Of a DNA stretch of 64,000 nt, positions 28,958 to 39,405 are shown in pieces. Below the pieces are notes generated by a model that made no database searches, was not told where the DNA came from, and was given only the letters and a program-made list of their open reading frames with translations. The stretch is taken from assembly GCF_019469205.1 (NCBI RefSeq), contig NZ_CP048265.1, forward strand, positions 1,860,001-1,924,000. Reading direction: 5' to 3'. How positions within the stretch are numbered: position 1 is the stretch's first letter; every line of letters starts with the position of its first letter. The translations under genes were made by a program, and so were the position numbers. The DNA is from Gilliamella sp. ESL0405 (lineage in GTDB: Bacteria > Pseudomonadota > Gammaproteobacteria > Enterobacterales > Orbaceae).

Positions 28958-30427
28958 TTAATATTTAACACATAAGGTATATGCTATATCTGGTTCAACA
29001 ATAATATTACCTTCTACCATCCCTACACTGTAATATCGATAATTACCAAAAACATCTTTTACCGATGATGGTTCACTGGTAAAGTAGAAATCATAATTGA
29101 TTAAACTTCTTAAATTTGGCGCACCAGACATCATATCTCGCCCAATATAATCAAGTGGCGAATAAAAGTAGGCTTTACCCCATTCTGGCAATAATCCTTC
29201 ACCGATTGCTCTTCTATATCCATTATTTTTTACATAATAGTTATCATTATTTGTTGGAACGGTAGCAAAAGGAGAATTGGATAACTCAGCTCGTATTGGT
29301 AATCTATCATTATTATTTTGACAATATGTATTTGCGCTTTGCCAATTGCCCACCAAGTTATTTGTAAAATATAACCAATGTTTTATAGAGAAAGTGTAAT
29401 AAAACTGTGCTAACGTTCGATTATTGGTAACTAATATTACAAATTTATCATCTTTAGCTGGTACATTTTCGGTAAATTTAAATTCACTTTTAGAATCAGC
29501 GTTTGAAGCACGAGAAGTACTAATTAGTGAATTATTCGGATTTTTAACCAAGGTATAACTATAATCTGAAATTGGATTTACCGGCACAATTCTAAAACGT
29601 GCATCCGGGAAACCATATGTTGGGAAGTAATTGCCGTTATGATCTTTAGCGGTGGCCTTAAAACCTTTATGCATAGTAAATTGGTCTACGTTATAAGGAA
29701 CATCAAGATCTATCGTATCAGCACCATAAGGAGCATAGTTATCCCCTTCATCCCATCCATTATGCATAATCAGAGCCAATACACCAGGCCTAATATAACA
29801 GATACCATCATCAGCACTGACTTGAAATGTTTTAGAGACTTCTCTTGGTTCTGACTGGTTAGGATCACCGTACTGGGTTTTAGCAATAAATTGAACTGTT
29901 ATTTTTAGCGATAATTTAGCATTAGCCGTAGATGAAGTGCACACATCACTACCCAGCGGTGCGGTGGAATCAGAAGGAATAACATTATTATTTTGGTCTC
30001 GCCATTCTGCATTGATATTTTGTATGATAAAACTATCGACAGCAGCAAGTTTATCGCCATCCACATCATCGATATCACTATCATTTAATTTTGAAGTATC
30101 GATACTAAATGAATAAAGACTCGGTGAACTACTGTAGGCAACAGAGATCTTATCATCAGTACCCGGTGAGACAATCGCCGGATCAAGGCCGTCAATTTGT
30201 AGTTGGAATTGAATTCCGTTTAAAACTTTTGTATCAGCACTAGGAAGCACATCAGGTGGATTACCGTGAATATATTGCTCAGTAGTGGCGGCAACAGATA
30301 ATCCCGCAAAAGAGCTATGGCAAAAAAAAACTAAAAACAAACAGACGGCAATATTTAATATTAATTGCATCGAATAAATTTTTTTCGAAACAGAGATATC
30401 ACTATTCATGCTAATTCCTCTACTCAT
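28958..30427 (-). CDS. Secreted protein with invasin-type adhesion domain (tentative)
   Basis: I do not recognise an assigned gene. The N-terminus carries a signal peptide (LILNIAVCLFLVFFCHSSFA). Residues about 40-200 are Asp/Ser-rich and beta-like. The second half has FKATAKDHNGNYFPTYGFPD, then SDYSYTLVKN, and a C-terminal module with WQSANTYCQNNNDRLPIRAE and a terminal LCVKY. This pattern resembles the adhesion domain (DUF823 type) at the C-terminus of enterobacterial invasin/intimin-like proteins, where a GF-x-A-x-F segment precedes the A-x3-YC/RLP module. Unlike those it has no beta-barrel, so it would be released or held by another partner. ATGs at 30427 and 30409 both have Shine-Dalgarno sequences. 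It is a single-gene transcription unit. Confidence 0.6.
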   Translation of the reverse strand: MSRGISMNSDISVSKKIYSMQLILNIAVCLFLVFFCHSSFAGLSVAATTEQYIHGNPPDVLPSADTKVLNGIQFQLQIDGLDPAIVSPGTDDKISVAYSSSPSLYSFSIDTSKLNDSDIDDVDGDKLAAVDSFIIQNINAEWRDQNNNVIPSDSTAPLGSDVCTSSTANAKLSLKITVQFIAKTQYGDPNQSEPREVSKTFQVSADDGICYIRPGVLALIMHNGWDEGDNYAPYGADTIDLDVPYNVDQFTMHKGFKATAKDHNGNYFPTYGFPDARFRIVPVNPISDYSYTLVKNPNNSLISTSRASNADSKSEFKFTENVPAKDDKFVILVTNNRTLAQFYYTFSIKHWLYFTNNLVGNWQSANTYCQNNNDRLPIRAELSNSPFATVPTNNDNYYVKNNGYRRAIGEGLLPEWGKAYFYSPLDYIGRDMMSGAPNLRSLINYDFYFTSEPSSVKDVFGNYRYYSVGMVEGNIIVEPDIAYTLCVKY

Positions 30428-30990
30428 AAACTTCTCCGTAAGTTGGAATAAGATTATTGACTTGAAGCTTTAGTGAACAACACAATTTTCAAGGGATTAA
30501 TAGAAATTGTTACCGATTACATTTATAATTTGTTAAAAATAGCTTATAAGCAATTAAACTATGACAAACTCGCTAAATTTCATCCATATAAAGGCTTGAT
30601 TTTATTGAATATTTTCAACAACCGTTAGGTCGTGTTAAAACAGTGTAATATTCCAGTGTCGTAAAAAACTCGTTTAAGAATATCAAAAATAAGGCGTGCT
30701 AAATAAAAAAGATTAGGTTGAGTTGGTTTAACTAAAATCACCAACTTTTTATAGTATATAATAATATGAGTAATATGGAATAGTTAAATAGAGATTTATT
30801 CAAATTTTATTGGATTAATATAAATATTGGTTAATAAAACCGCCAATAAACTAGACAAGATTATTTAACGGGCTTTATTTTTAATCATCATATTGTTAGT
30901 TAGCAATTTTGTTTAAATATTATCAAATTCACGCTGAACCAAAAGGCGGTTAATACCGCCCTGTGGTTTACAGAGTAAATTTTAGCGTCT
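30428..30990. other. AT-rich intergenic region with no clear gene
   Basis: About 560 bases between two minus-strand genes show no open frame of useful length. It should contain the promoter of the secreted-protein gene and, at its far end, the tex terminator. I looked for a transposase remnant and found only short, stop-ridden translations. Confidence 0.5.
30941..30960 (-). terminator. Intrinsic terminator after tex
   Basis: On the minus strand GGCGGT-ATTA-ACCGCC is followed by TTTT. It lies about 30 bases past the tex stop codon and is correctly oriented. Confidence 0.7.
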
Positions 30991-33297
30991 TTATTTTCCT
31001 TTTCTAAAGGCAGCAGCAAAAGCATGACCCATTGCACTATTTGTCATCGACGTAGATTGTGCGCTTTTGGTATTGTTAGCCGATTTGTTCATTTTAGGTT
31101 TAACCCCTTCAGATTTTGACGCTGTTGGATCATCAAGTCGCATCGATAAAGCAATACGTTTGCGGGCAATATCGACTTCAATCACTTTCACTTTAACAAT
31201 ATCACCGGCTTTGACAACTGTTCTTGGATCATCAACAAATTTATCCGATAGCGCCGAGATATGAACTAAACCGTCTTGATGTACGCCAATATCAACAAAT
31301 GCACCAAAGTTTGTGACATTGGTGACAGCGCCTTCCATAATCATACCAATTTTTAAATCTTCCATGGTTTGAATATCATCAGCAAACTGAGCTGTCTTAA
31401 ATTCAGGTCTTGGATCACGACCCGGTTTATCAAGCTCTTTAATAATATCGGTGACGGTCGGTACACCAAAATGGTCATCGACATAATCAATAGCATTTAA
31501 AGATTTAAGGTAATGAGTATCGCCCAAAATCTCTTTTAAAGATTTATGGTTTTTTTCTAAAATTCGCTCAACCACCGGGTATGCCTCAGGGTGAACAGCT
31601 GATGCATCAAGAGGATTCTTACCGTCCATAATTCGCAAGAAACCGGCACATTGTTCAAACGCTTTAGGACCTAAGCGGGAAACTTTTAATAGCTGTTTAC
31701 GATCGTCAAATTGACCATTTTCATCACGCCATTGAACAATATTTTGCGCAATGACTTTATTTAATCCGGCAATACGTGCAAGTAACATAACCGATGCCGT
31801 ATTCAAATTCACCCCAACAGCATTAACACAATCTTCGACCACTGCATCCAGTTTTTTCGCTAATTGAGTTTGACTAACATCATGTTGATACTGCCCTACG
31901 CCGATAGATTTTGGATCAATTTTAACCAGTTCAGCAAGTGGGTCTTGTAAACGACGAGCAATCGATACTGCACCACGAAGCGATACATCCAGATCAGGAA
32001 ACTCTTGCGCAGCAAGTTCGGATGCAGAATAAACCGAAGCGCCAGCTTCACTGACTATGACTTTTTGCCCTTTGACTTCAGGGTATTTTTTTTGCACATC
32101 AAGATAAAAGCGTTCTGTTTCGCGCGATGCAGTACCATTACCTATTGCCACTAATTCAACTTGATATTTGATACAGAGCGCTGCAACAACCATTGCGGCT
32201 TTATCCGCTTGTCCGGTATGAGGATAGATAGTTTCAGTGGCAATCAATTTACCGGTTGCATCGACAACCGCAATTTTCACTCCGGTACGCAATCCCGGAT
32301 CCATGCCCATGGTCACTTTCATACCCGCTGGTGCCGCCATTAACATATCATGTAAATTGGCAGCAAAGACATTGATAGCTTCTTCCTCAGCATTTTCACG
32401 TAAGGTAGTCATTAATTCAGTTTCCATGTGCATCAAAATTTTAATACGCCATGTCCAGTTTATGACAGCTTTACGCCATTTATCTGCTGGTTGATCATTG
32501 AAATGGATCCCTAAATGCTCAGTAATAATTTGTTCGCAGTAGCTCTCTTTTGGCGTTTCTTCAAATTGCGGATCGGCATTAAGTGAAAGTTGTAAAAAGC
32601 CTTCATTACGCCCTCTAAACATCGCTAAAGCACGATGAGAAGGCACTTTTGAAATCAATTCACTTTGGGCAAAATAGTCACGGAATTTTGCCCCTTCTTC
32701 TTCTTTACCAGCGACGACTTGTGAAACCAAATGTGCATTATTCCATAGATAATGCCGCACTTTAGCAAGCAGCGCTGCATCTTCGGCAAAGCGTTCCATA
32801 AGAATATAACGAGCACCGTCTAAGGCCGCTTTTGTGTCAGCGATTCCTTTATCCGCACTCAAAAAGTTTACCGCTTCACTATCAGGATCAAGTGATGGAT
32901 TTTCCCATAAAGTATTTGCTAAAGGTTCAAGTCCCGCTTCAATTGCAATTTGCCCACGTGTTCGGCGTTTAGGCTTATAAGGTAAATAAAGATCTTCAAG
33001 TTCAGTTTTACTCAGTGTTTGGGTAATTTTTTGACTCAGTTCTGGGGTGAGTTTTCCTTGTTCCTCAATTGACTTTAATATTGTTTGTTTACGATCTTCA
33101 AGCTCTCGCAAATAACCTAACCGACTGTCTAAAGTACGTAATTGGGTATCATCTAACCCACCGGTTACTTCTTTACGATAACGTGCAATAAAAGGAACAG
33201 TGCTTCCCTCATCTAATAATTGAATGGCTGATAAAACTTGTTCTGGTTTTACAGTCAGTTCACCCGCTATAATATGACTTATTTGATTATTTATCAT
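30991..33297 (-). CDS. tex: Tex family RNA-binding transcription accessory protein (YhgF)
   Basis: Tex is a nucleic-acid binding protein implicated in transcription and stress survival. The 768-residue chain shows the ordered Tex domains: an N-terminal helical region ([20 protein letters not shown]), a YqgF-like RNase H domain ([16 protein letters not shown]), a tandem helix-hairpin-helix part ([19 protein letters not shown] and [18 protein letters not shown]), and a C-terminal S1 domain ([20 protein letters not shown]). The tail is Lys/Ser-rich. It is divergent from greB across 44 bases, as in E. coli, where the pair is also adjacent. Confidence 0.95.
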   Translation of the reverse strand: MINNQISHIIAGELTVKPEQVLSAIQLLDEGSTVPFIARYRKEVTGGLDDTQLRTLDSRLGYLRELEDRKQTILKSIEEQGKLTPELSQKITQTLSKTELEDLYLPYKPKRRTRGQIAIEAGLEPLANTLWENPSLDPDSEAVNFLSADKGIADTKAALDGARYILMERFAEDAALLAKVRHYLWNNAHLVSQVVAGKEEEGAKFRDYFAQSELISKVPSHRALAMFRGRNEGFLQLSLNADPQFEETPKESYCEQIITEHLGIHFNDQPADKWRKAVINWTWRIKILMHMETELMTTLRENAEEEAINVFAANLHDMLMAAPAGMKVTMGMDPGLRTGVKIAVVDATGKLIATETIYPHTGQADKAAMVVAALCIKYQVELVAIGNGTASRETERFYLDVQKKYPEVKGQKVIVSEAGASVYSASELAAQEFPDLDVSLRGAVSIARRLQDPLAELVKIDPKSIGVGQYQHDVSQTQLAKKLDAVVEDCVNAVGVNLNTASVMLLARIAGLNKVIAQNIVQWRDENGQFDDRKQLLKVSRLGPKAFEQCAGFLRIMDGKNPLDASAVHPEAYPVVERILEKNHKSLKEILGDTHYLKSLNAIDYVDDHFGVPTVTDIIKELDKPGRDPRPEFKTAQFADDIQTMEDLKIGMIMEGAVTNVTNFGAFVDIGVHQDGLVHISALSDKFVDDPRTVVKAGDIVKVKVIEVDIARKRIALSMRLDDPTASKSEGVKPKMNKSANNTKSAQSTSMTNSAMGHAFAAAFRKGK

Positions 33298-33341
33298 GGT
33301 ATCTCTATTTATTTTGTCGATTAACGGAATGTAATCTTATT

Positions 33342-33824
33342 ATGCAAAAAGCTAATTATATAACAAGAGAGGGCTACTTGGCACTCGATCGTGAATTGAA
33401 ATATTTATGGAAAGAAGAAAGACCGCGTGTTACTCAAGCTGTTTCTGATGCGGCAGCACTAGGCGATCGTAGCGAAAATGCCGAATATATTTATGGAAAA
33501 CGACGATTACGTGAAATTGACAGACGAGTAAGATTTTTAACTAAGCGTTTAGAGATATTGACTATTGTCGATCCGGATCCAAGACAAGAAGGCAAAGTCT
33601 TTTTTGGTGCATGGGTAAAGTTGGAAGATGAATCGGGTAACACGCAAATTTACCGTATTGTGGGAGCCGATGAATTTGATCCTAAAAAAAATTGGATTTC
33701 AATTAATAGTCCTGTTGCCAGAGCGTTAATTGGTCATAAAGTTGATGATGAAATATCAGTAATGACACCTAATGGTAAAGCTTATTTTTTTATTTTAGAA
33801 ATTAGCTATACTCAAATAATTTAA
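33342..33824 (+). CDS. greB: Transcription elongation factor GreB
   Basis: GreB rescues backtracked RNA polymerase by stimulating cleavage of the nascent transcript through the secondary channel. The N-terminal coiled coil contains the acidic tip in DAAALGDRSENAEY, whose Asp and Glu coordinate the Mg ion. The C-terminal FKBP-like domain has ISINSPVARALIGHKVDDE. Length 160 and the GKRRLREIDRRVRFLTKRLE segment indicate GreB rather than GreA. It is transcribed away from tex. Confidence 0.96.
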   Translation: MQKANYITREGYLALDRELKYLWKEERPRVTQAVSDAAALGDRSENAEYIYGKRRLREIDRRVRFLTKRLEILTIVDPDPRQEGKVFFGAWVKLEDESGNTQIYRIVGADEFDPKKNWISINSPVARALIGHKVDDEISVMTPNGKAYFFILEISYTQII

Positions 33825-33980
33825 TATATTAACCATTTAATCGATGAAAATTAGGGATAAGTTTTAGACGATCTTGCTAGGTAGTTATTCAATTATTCAT
33901 AGACGTATTATCTACTGCCTATAAATTAAAATGAATTCGGTTTACAATTAAGATCATCGTTACTCATCACTTTATTTATT

Positions 33981-35072
33981 ATGAGCGCTGTCAGTCAACT
34001 ATTTATCTATCCTATTAAATCGCTTGCAGGTATTCCCCTAAATAACTCGAATGTCGTTGAAGGGGGATTTAAATATGATCGTGTATTGATGATTAGTGAA
34101 CCTGACGGAACATTTATTACTGCAAGACAATTTCCTGAGCTTTTAAAACTAAAAACAGCTATTGTTAATAACAATATCGTTGTTTCAACACCGTACGATG
34201 AATCAATCACGATTAATTTCGATGAATTTTCTAAAAGCAATGAACCAACAGAAGTTTGGGGTAACCATTTCACTTCACATATAGCACCAATTAGTGTAAA
34301 TCAATTTTTTAGCCAATTGCTACACAAAGATGTACAACTTCGTTGGGTTGGGCGACAATTATCACGCAGAACCAAACGCTATCAAGATGTGCCAGTAAGT
34401 TTTGCTGACGGCTACCCTTATCTATTATTAAATGAAGCATCTTTTAATTATCTTCAAAAGCAGTGTCCGGAAAAATTAGATATTCGCCAATTTCGGGCAA
34501 ATATCATTATCAAAGACGCACTACCTTTTGCCGAAGACGGCTGGAAAACGATCAAAATTGGCGAAGTGATTTTTGATATTGTAAAGCCCTGCACTCGCTG
34601 TGTGTTAACTACGATCAATGTCAATTCCGCTAAACCGCTTACCAACAATGAGCCGCTTAATACTTTGCGTTATTTTCGATCTGATGATCAAGGGCAGATC
34701 GATTTTGGTATGAATATGATTGCTCGAAATCAGGGTACTGTATCGATTGGTGATAAAATTGAGGTACTCGAACGCCAACCAGCTAAAAACTATATTAAAA
34801 ACTTTCCTAAAGAATCAATAAAAAACTATCAACCTTGTACAATTACTTTCCAAGATGAAAAAATTAAAGGTAATAATCAGCAAACAATTTTAGAACAACT
34901 TGAACAACATAATATTTCAATTCCTAACTCTTGTCGGGCTGGTGTATGTGGTCGTTGCTCAGTATTATTAACAAAAGGGAATGTAAAACCTTTAACTCAA
35001 TCAGCGATTAAACAAAATAAACACATTTTAGCCTGTAGTTGTGTTCCAAAAGGTGATATCACTATAGAATAG
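33981..35072 (+). CDS. ycbX: MOSC-domain protein YcbX with C-terminal 2Fe-2S ferredoxin domain
   Basis: YcbX is a molybdenum-cofactor-dependent reductase that detoxifies N-hydroxylated base analogues in E. coli. The N-terminal MOSC barrel has LFIYPIKSLAGIPL, then the MOSC core with LLNEASFNYLQ and RQFRANIII, and the cofactor-binding Cys in PCTRCVLTTI. The C-terminal plant-type ferredoxin domain carries SCRAGVCGRCSVLL and a later ACSC, the four cluster ligands. Length 363 matches E. coli (369). It shares its neighbourhood with zapC, as in E. coli, though an exported Sel1 protein has been placed between them. Confidence 0.93.
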   Translation: MSAVSQLFIYPIKSLAGIPLNNSNVVEGGFKYDRVLMISEPDGTFITARQFPELLKLKTAIVNNNIVVSTPYDESITINFDEFSKSNEPTEVWGNHFTSHIAPISVNQFFSQLLHKDVQLRWVGRQLSRRTKRYQDVPVSFADGYPYLLLNEASFNYLQKQCPEKLDIRQFRANIIIKDALPFAEDGWKTIKIGEVIFDIVKPCTRCVLTTINVNSAKPLTNNEPLNTLRYFRSDDQGQIDFGMNMIARNQGTVSIGDKIEVLERQPAKNYIKNFPKESIKNYQPCTITFQDEKIKGNNQQTILEQLEQHNISIPNSCRAGVCGRCSVLLTKGNVKPLTQSAIKQNKHILACSCVPKGDITIE

Positions 35073-35147
35073 AAAAATAATAATTTTTATTATAGGACAA
35101 AGAATTTAATTTATTAAAATAATGGAATAAATATAAGGCTACAGTGG

Positions 35148-36809
35148 ATGTTAAAAAAATTATTTTTATTTATACTTCTCGGTTCCCTTTCTACATCTGT
35201 ATTTTCTTTAAATCATTATAAAATGGTTTTCGACGATATAAAGAAAAAAAAAGAAGAGAAAGTCCTTAAAGAATTAGAAGAAGGCAATACAACAAACCTA
35301 ACTTATCTTACTCAGCTAGGAATGAGTTATATTGAATTGGCTAATACACTTCACAACAAAAGTTGCAATAAAATCTATAACACTCATGATTTAGTATCAA
35401 CTTGGAAAAATCAATTTGTTTTGACTAATGATATCTATTATGGTGGTTATGATGAAGAGGATGATCGTAATAATTACTGGTCTTATAGATGTAAAAATCT
35501 GGAAATTGACAAAATAAATGGTTTCATAAAACCTAAATTAGTAGATAAAGGATTATCATTAATTCGAATTGCAATAATGAATGGTGATTTAAACGCCATT
35601 AAATTAGTAATGACTTTAGAAGCTAGTAGAAAAAACCCAATTTACTATTATTTTCATGATTTTATTGGATATATGGAAAAAGAAAATAATCAAAAAGTAA
35701 ATGGTTATGTATCTTTTTTAATTGGTCAAGCACATCTTACTGGTGAATCTATTGATAGATCTCCTAGTAAAGCGCTTTGGAATTTTTCTCAAGCTAAAGA
35801 TATTGGTGAACCATCTTTACCCTACTTTATTGCGCTTGCTAAAATTGAAGATCAAATTGAAACTTTATTGAATAATGAATATCTATTTAACGAAAAAATT
35901 TATAAAAATAACAACACAGAGGTTGATAAAAGTATCTTGAAAGATATGCAGGATAATGCATTTCGAGGGGATATTCCTTCCTTACTTTATTTGAGTGGCT
36001 ACTATTTAAATGAAGTTAAAATGAACAAAGCTTTAATGTATTTTAAAAAGGCTTGCGCATTGTCTTATTCTCCAGCATGTGAAATCTATAAGAACAATCT
36101 CAAATATTCATACCATAAAGAACTCTATCCGTTATTGGCAAAGTTCGACAAGGATAAACCTGATCCTAAAACCGCCACGAAAATAGCTAAATGGTTTGAA
36201 AAGCGTCATAAATATTTAACCGCCATTTATTTTTACACTTATGCTTCGGATAATGATCCTAAATTATTTCTTCACATAGCTGACTTATATTATAAGACTA
36301 GACTCACTAATAATGAGAAAGAGAAAAAAACTGTGGAAAATTATACTAAATATGTGAATTACGTAAAAGATCCGAAAATTATGGAGAAACTTTATCATAT
36401 GAGTAGGGATAATGATAAAAGAATTTATTGGATAAAAGAACCTGCAAGGTATGGAGCGCCGTTTTCCCAAAAAGAATTAGCTAGAATGTATATGGTCGGT
36501 TATCTTTTGCCTCAGGATTTTCATCAAGCAATTTATTGGTACAATAGATATTGCTTTGATATCGAGAGAGAATATACATCGTCAACTTGTTCAACATTAG
36601 ATGAGTTAAGAAAAAATCCACAATTACAACATGATTTAGAAAATAATGATATGAATGCTCAATCCATAGTCGGTTGGATGTTTACTCAACATTTAGACTT
36701 GTGGGAAGCTGGAAGGGATTATTTACAAAAAGCAGCAGATCAAGGTCTTATTGATGCAAAAATAGGTTTACAGCTAACGTCGGATAAAAATCCTTTTATC
36801 ATGTATTAA
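35148..36809 (+). CDS. Exported Sel1-like repeat protein
   Basis: This is a 553-residue protein with a signal peptide (LFLFILLGSLSTSVFS). Several Sel1-type helical hairpins are visible, including GQAHLTGESIDRSPSKALWN near residue 190, LLYLSGYYLNEVKMNKALMY, ELARMYMVGYLLPQDFHQAI and DYLQKAADQGLIDAKIGLQL at the C-terminus. Such repeats usually bind proteins, and exported ones occur in cell-envelope and host-interaction roles. I cannot assign a specific function. Its coding sequence is noticeably AT-rich with many Asn and Lys, and it lies between ycbX and zapC, which are adjacent in E. coli, so it may be a later insertion. Confidence 0.8.
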   Translation: MLKKLFLFILLGSLSTSVFSLNHYKMVFDDIKKKKEEKVLKELEEGNTTNLTYLTQLGMSYIELANTLHNKSCNKIYNTHDLVSTWKNQFVLTNDIYYGGYDEEDDRNNYWSYRCKNLEIDKINGFIKPKLVDKGLSLIRIAIMNGDLNAIKLVMTLEASRKNPIYYYFHDFIGYMEKENNQKVNGYVSFLIGQAHLTGESIDRSPSKALWNFSQAKDIGEPSLPYFIALAKIEDQIETLLNNEYLFNEKIYKNNNTEVDKSILKDMQDNAFRGDIPSLLYLSGYYLNEVKMNKALMYFKKACALSYSPACEIYKNNLKYSYHKELYPLLAKFDKDKPDPKTATKIAKWFEKRHKYLTAIYFYTYASDNDPKLFLHIADLYYKTRLTNNEKEKKTVENYTKYVNYVKDPKIMEKLYHMSRDNDKRIYWIKEPARYGAPFSQKELARMYMVGYLLPQDFHQAIYWYNRYCFDIEREYTSSTCSTLDELRKNPQLQHDLENNDMNAQSIVGWMFTQHLDLWEAGRDYLQKAADQGLIDAKIGLQLTSDKNPFIMY

Positions 36810-36837
36810 ACAATAAAAGATAAGTTTTAAAGGGGTA

Positions 36838-36860
36838 ATGGGTAGTAAACTACCCATTTT
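36838..36860. terminator. Terminator between Sel1-repeat gene and zapC
   Basis: ATGGGTAG-TAAA-CTACCCAT is a perfect 8-bp stem followed by TTTT on the plus strand. It ends the Sel1-repeat transcript; it may also serve the convergent zapC. Confidence 0.75.
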
Positions 36861-36872
36861 AAACTAAGTTAA

Positions 36873-37460
36873 TTAAGAAATAGCTTTTAATTTAAACTGC
36901 TCATCATCCAAAGCTATGGCGTTTTCTGTTTTTATGAATGACTTAGCTAAAGCTAATCTATCATTCATCACCTTAATTGCTTCTGAAAAATAGAAGGTTT
37001 TGTTCATAGCAATGAACGTAGGTTGCGCTATAATGCAAAGCGATGCGCTTTCACCAGCTTCAACAACCAATAAACATACTCGCTGACCTGATTCTTGCAA
37101 GTTTACTTCAACAATATCAGCAACTTTCGGATTATACAGCATAGGTTGCTGAGAAAAATACCAACTCTTAGGCATTTGTGGTTTTAAAAAATTTGAAGCT
37201 ACGATTGCATTGATTGATAATTCAATTTTTTGAGAGTCACTTAAAGCTAAAGATTGGCAACTATCATAAAATAGATAATAAGCCGTAGCATCACCTACCG
37301 AAAACGAAAATTCAGTAAAAACGTCGGGTATCAACATTTTACTGGAATAGCATGAACGGAATAACATATCAGACGAAACTTCAAGCATCAAGCTATCATA
37401 TTCGCTATCAAAAAACCAACGCCAACTATCTGTTGGTCGAAAAGTCATTTTCATTGACAT
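36873..37460 (-). CDS. zapC: Cell division protein ZapC
   Basis: ZapC binds FtsZ and promotes polymer bundling at the division ring. The N-terminus SWRWFFDSEYDSLMLEV, then DMLFRSCYSSKMLIPD, the central LKPQMPKSWYF, and LLVVEAGESASLCIIAQP and IKVMNDRL near the C-terminus match E. coli ZapC (180 residues) in order. Three in-frame ATGs exist at 37460, 37454 and 37448. AGGGA lies just before the first, while alignment with E. coli favours the third, so the exact start is unsure. The protein is 191-195 residues. Confidence 0.9.
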   Translation of the reverse strand: MSMKMTFRPTDSWRWFFDSEYDSLMLEVSSDMLFRSCYSSKMLIPDVFTEFSFSVGDATAYYLFYDSCQSLALSDSQKIELSINAIVASNFLKPQMPKSWYFSQQPMLYNPKVADIVEVNLQESGQRVCLLVVEAGESASLCIIAQPTFIAMNKTFYFSEAIKVMNDRLALAKSFIKTENAIALDDEQFKLKAIS

Positions 37461-37593
37461 GTTTCCCTGTTAAGTTGCATTAAAATTAGGCAAAAGATAA
37501 CATAAATATTAAAAAAAATAAATATAAAATTAAAATAAAAAATTTTTAATTATTTAATTTATAAAAGTTTTAATTAAATTTTAACAGGATCCA

Positions 37594-37651
37594 AATGATC
37601 TAAGTTGGATCTAAAATTGGATCTTGGATCCAACTTAGATCATTCTTTTTT
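37594..37651 (+). terminator. 18-bp perfect inverted repeat with T-run (terminator-like)
   Basis: AATGATCTAAGTTGGATC (37594-37611) recurs as its exact complement at 37627-37644, with a 15-base loop, followed on the plus strand by CTTTTTT. No plus-strand gene lies upstream. TTGGATC occurs three times (37605, 37617, 37624) and its complement GATCCAA at 37588 and 37627, so alternative pairings are possible. Confidence 0.7.
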
Positions 37652-37704
37652 ATACTTAAACACCTATATTTTCTGAAAGTTCTTGACAAGCATTTTTAGA
37701 CATT

Positions 37705-37728
37705 AAAAAAGGCGCCATTAAGCGCCTT
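37705..37728 (-). terminator. Intrinsic terminator after ilvC
   Basis: On the minus strand AAGGCGC-TTAAT-GGCGCCTT is followed by a T-run. It lies about 20 bases past the ilvC stop and is correctly oriented. Confidence 0.85.
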
Positions 37729-37749
37729 ATACAGTGAAAAGTAAATTAA

Positions 37750-39228
37750 TTAACTTGCAACATTAATACGTTTCATATCAGTCATATAGCTACGTAATTT
37801 GCGCCCGATGATCTCAATTGGATGGTTGCGGATCTCATCATTAACATCACGTAATAAGGCATTATCTACGCTGCCTTCCGGGATCGCTTTACCTAAATCA
37901 CCAGCTTGTAAAAGTGGCATGAATTTTTCTTTCAATAACGGCACGGCTGCATTTGAAAATAGGTAGTTACCATATTCAGCAGTGTCTGAGATTACCACAT
38001 TCATTTCGTATAAACGTTTACGGGCAATGGTATTTGCGATCAATGGTAATTCATGTAATGATTCATAATAAGCCGATTCTGGTAAGATACCGGATTCAAG
38101 CATAGTTTCAAAAGCAAGTTCTACACCAGCCTTAACCATTGCGACCATAACAACACCTTGATCAAAATAAGCTTGTTCATCAATTTTACCTTGATATTCA
38201 GCGGCTTTTTCAAATGCGGTTTCCCCAGTTTCTTTACGCCATTTTAATAGATTTGCATCATCATTAGCCCAGTCTTTCATCATAGTTGATGAAAATTCGC
38301 CTGAAATAATATCATCCATATGTTTACGATAAAGATCGGTCATTACAATTTTTAATTCTTTAGCCAAAACATTGGCACGTAACTTAGCAGGATTAGATAA
38401 ACGATCCATCATTAGCGTGATGCCACCTTGTTTTAATGCTTCAGTTATTGTTTCCCAGCCAAATTGTAATAATTTACATGCATAAGCTGGATCAACACCT
38501 TCAGCAACAAGCTTATCAAAGCAAAGTAAAGATCCGGTTTGCAACATTCCACAAAGTATGGTTTGTTCACCCATTAGATCTGATTTAACTTCAGCAACAA
38601 AAGAAGATTGTAAAACACCAGCACGATGCCCACCGGTTGCCGCAGCCCAAGCTTTGGCGATCGCTAAACCTTCACCTTTTGGATCATTTTCCGGATGCAC
38701 AGCGATCAAAGTTGGTACGCCAAAGCCACGTTTATACTCTTCACGGACTTCAGTTCCCGGACATTTTGGTGCCACCATAACAACCGTAATATCAGAACGA
38801 ATTTTTTCGCCCACTTCGACAATATTAAAACCATGCGAATAGCCTAATGCGGCACCTTGTTTCATAAGTGGTTGTACCGCTTGTACCACAGCTGAATGCT
38901 GTTTATCCGGTGTTAAATTGATAACCAGATCAGCTGTTGGGATTAACTCTTCATAACTGCCAACTTTAAAACCATTCTCGGTCGCTTTTTTCCAAGATGC
39001 TCGTTTTTCAGCAATTGCTTCTTTGCGTAAAGCATAAGAGATGTCTAATCCCGAATCACGCATGTTAAGCCCTTGATTCAGACCTTGCGCACCACAACCA
39101 ACAATAACAATTTTTTTGCCTTTTAAAAAATCAGCTTCTGATGCAAATTCATCACGAGCCATAAAACGGCATTGACCTAATTGATCTAATTTTTCACGTA
39201 AATTTAAAGTATTAAAATAGTTTGACAT
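37750..39228 (-). CDS. ilvC: Ketol-acid reductoisomerase (NADP+), class II
   Basis: IlvC converts acetolactate or acetohydroxybutyrate to dihydroxy acids in valine, isoleucine and leucine synthesis, using NADPH and Mg. The Rossmann motif is [21 protein letters not shown], and the C-terminal knotted domain is duplicated, giving the long class II form of about 492 residues as in E. coli (491). I start it at the ATG at 39228 ([10 protein letters not shown]), preceded by GGAGAG; an upstream in-frame ATG at 39240 lies before the SD. The divergent neighbour is yhdT-panF, not ilvY as in E. coli, so the control is likely different. A single-gene unit ends at a clear terminator. Confidence 0.96.
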   Translation of the reverse strand: MSNYFNTLNLREKLDQLGQCRFMARDEFASEADFLKGKKIVIVGCGAQGLNQGLNMRDSGLDISYALRKEAIAEKRASWKKATENGFKVGSYEELIPTADLVINLTPDKQHSAVVQAVQPLMKQGAALGYSHGFNIVEVGEKIRSDITVVMVAPKCPGTEVREEYKRGFGVPTLIAVHPENDPKGEGLAIAKAWAAATGGHRAGVLQSSFVAEVKSDLMGEQTILCGMLQTGSLLCFDKLVAEGVDPAYACKLLQFGWETITEALKQGGITLMMDRLSNPAKLRANVLAKELKIVMTDLYRKHMDDIISGEFSSTMMKDWANDDANLLKWRKETGETAFEKAAEYQGKIDEQAYFDQGVVMVAMVKAGVELAFETMLESGILPESAYYESLHELPLIANTIARKRLYEMNVVISDTAEYGNYLFSNAAVPLLKEKFMPLLQAGDLGKAIPEGSVDNALLRDVNDEIRNHPIEIIGRKLRSYMTDMKRINVAS

Positions 39229-39405
39229 TATACTCTCCATGAGTTGAATAACAGGTAATCGATTTTTTTACACTATATAGTAAATTTATAATTGCGAAAA
39301 TTGATATATTTAGAATATTATGTTGCATAAGTTGCAATATACTTGCTAAGTTAAATACTTTCTTTTACTCTAAGCCACCCAAAATGAATAGGCCAAAACT
39401 TAAAT

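Noticed and set aside
30541-30760. Possible transposase remnant upstream of the secreted-protein gene
   Set aside because: All six translations are broken by stops within a few codons, and no terminal repeats or target-site duplication are visible.
37750-39405. ilvY-type activator gene beside ilvC
   Set aside because: The divergent neighbour is the small membrane protein YhdT; no LysR-type frame is present.
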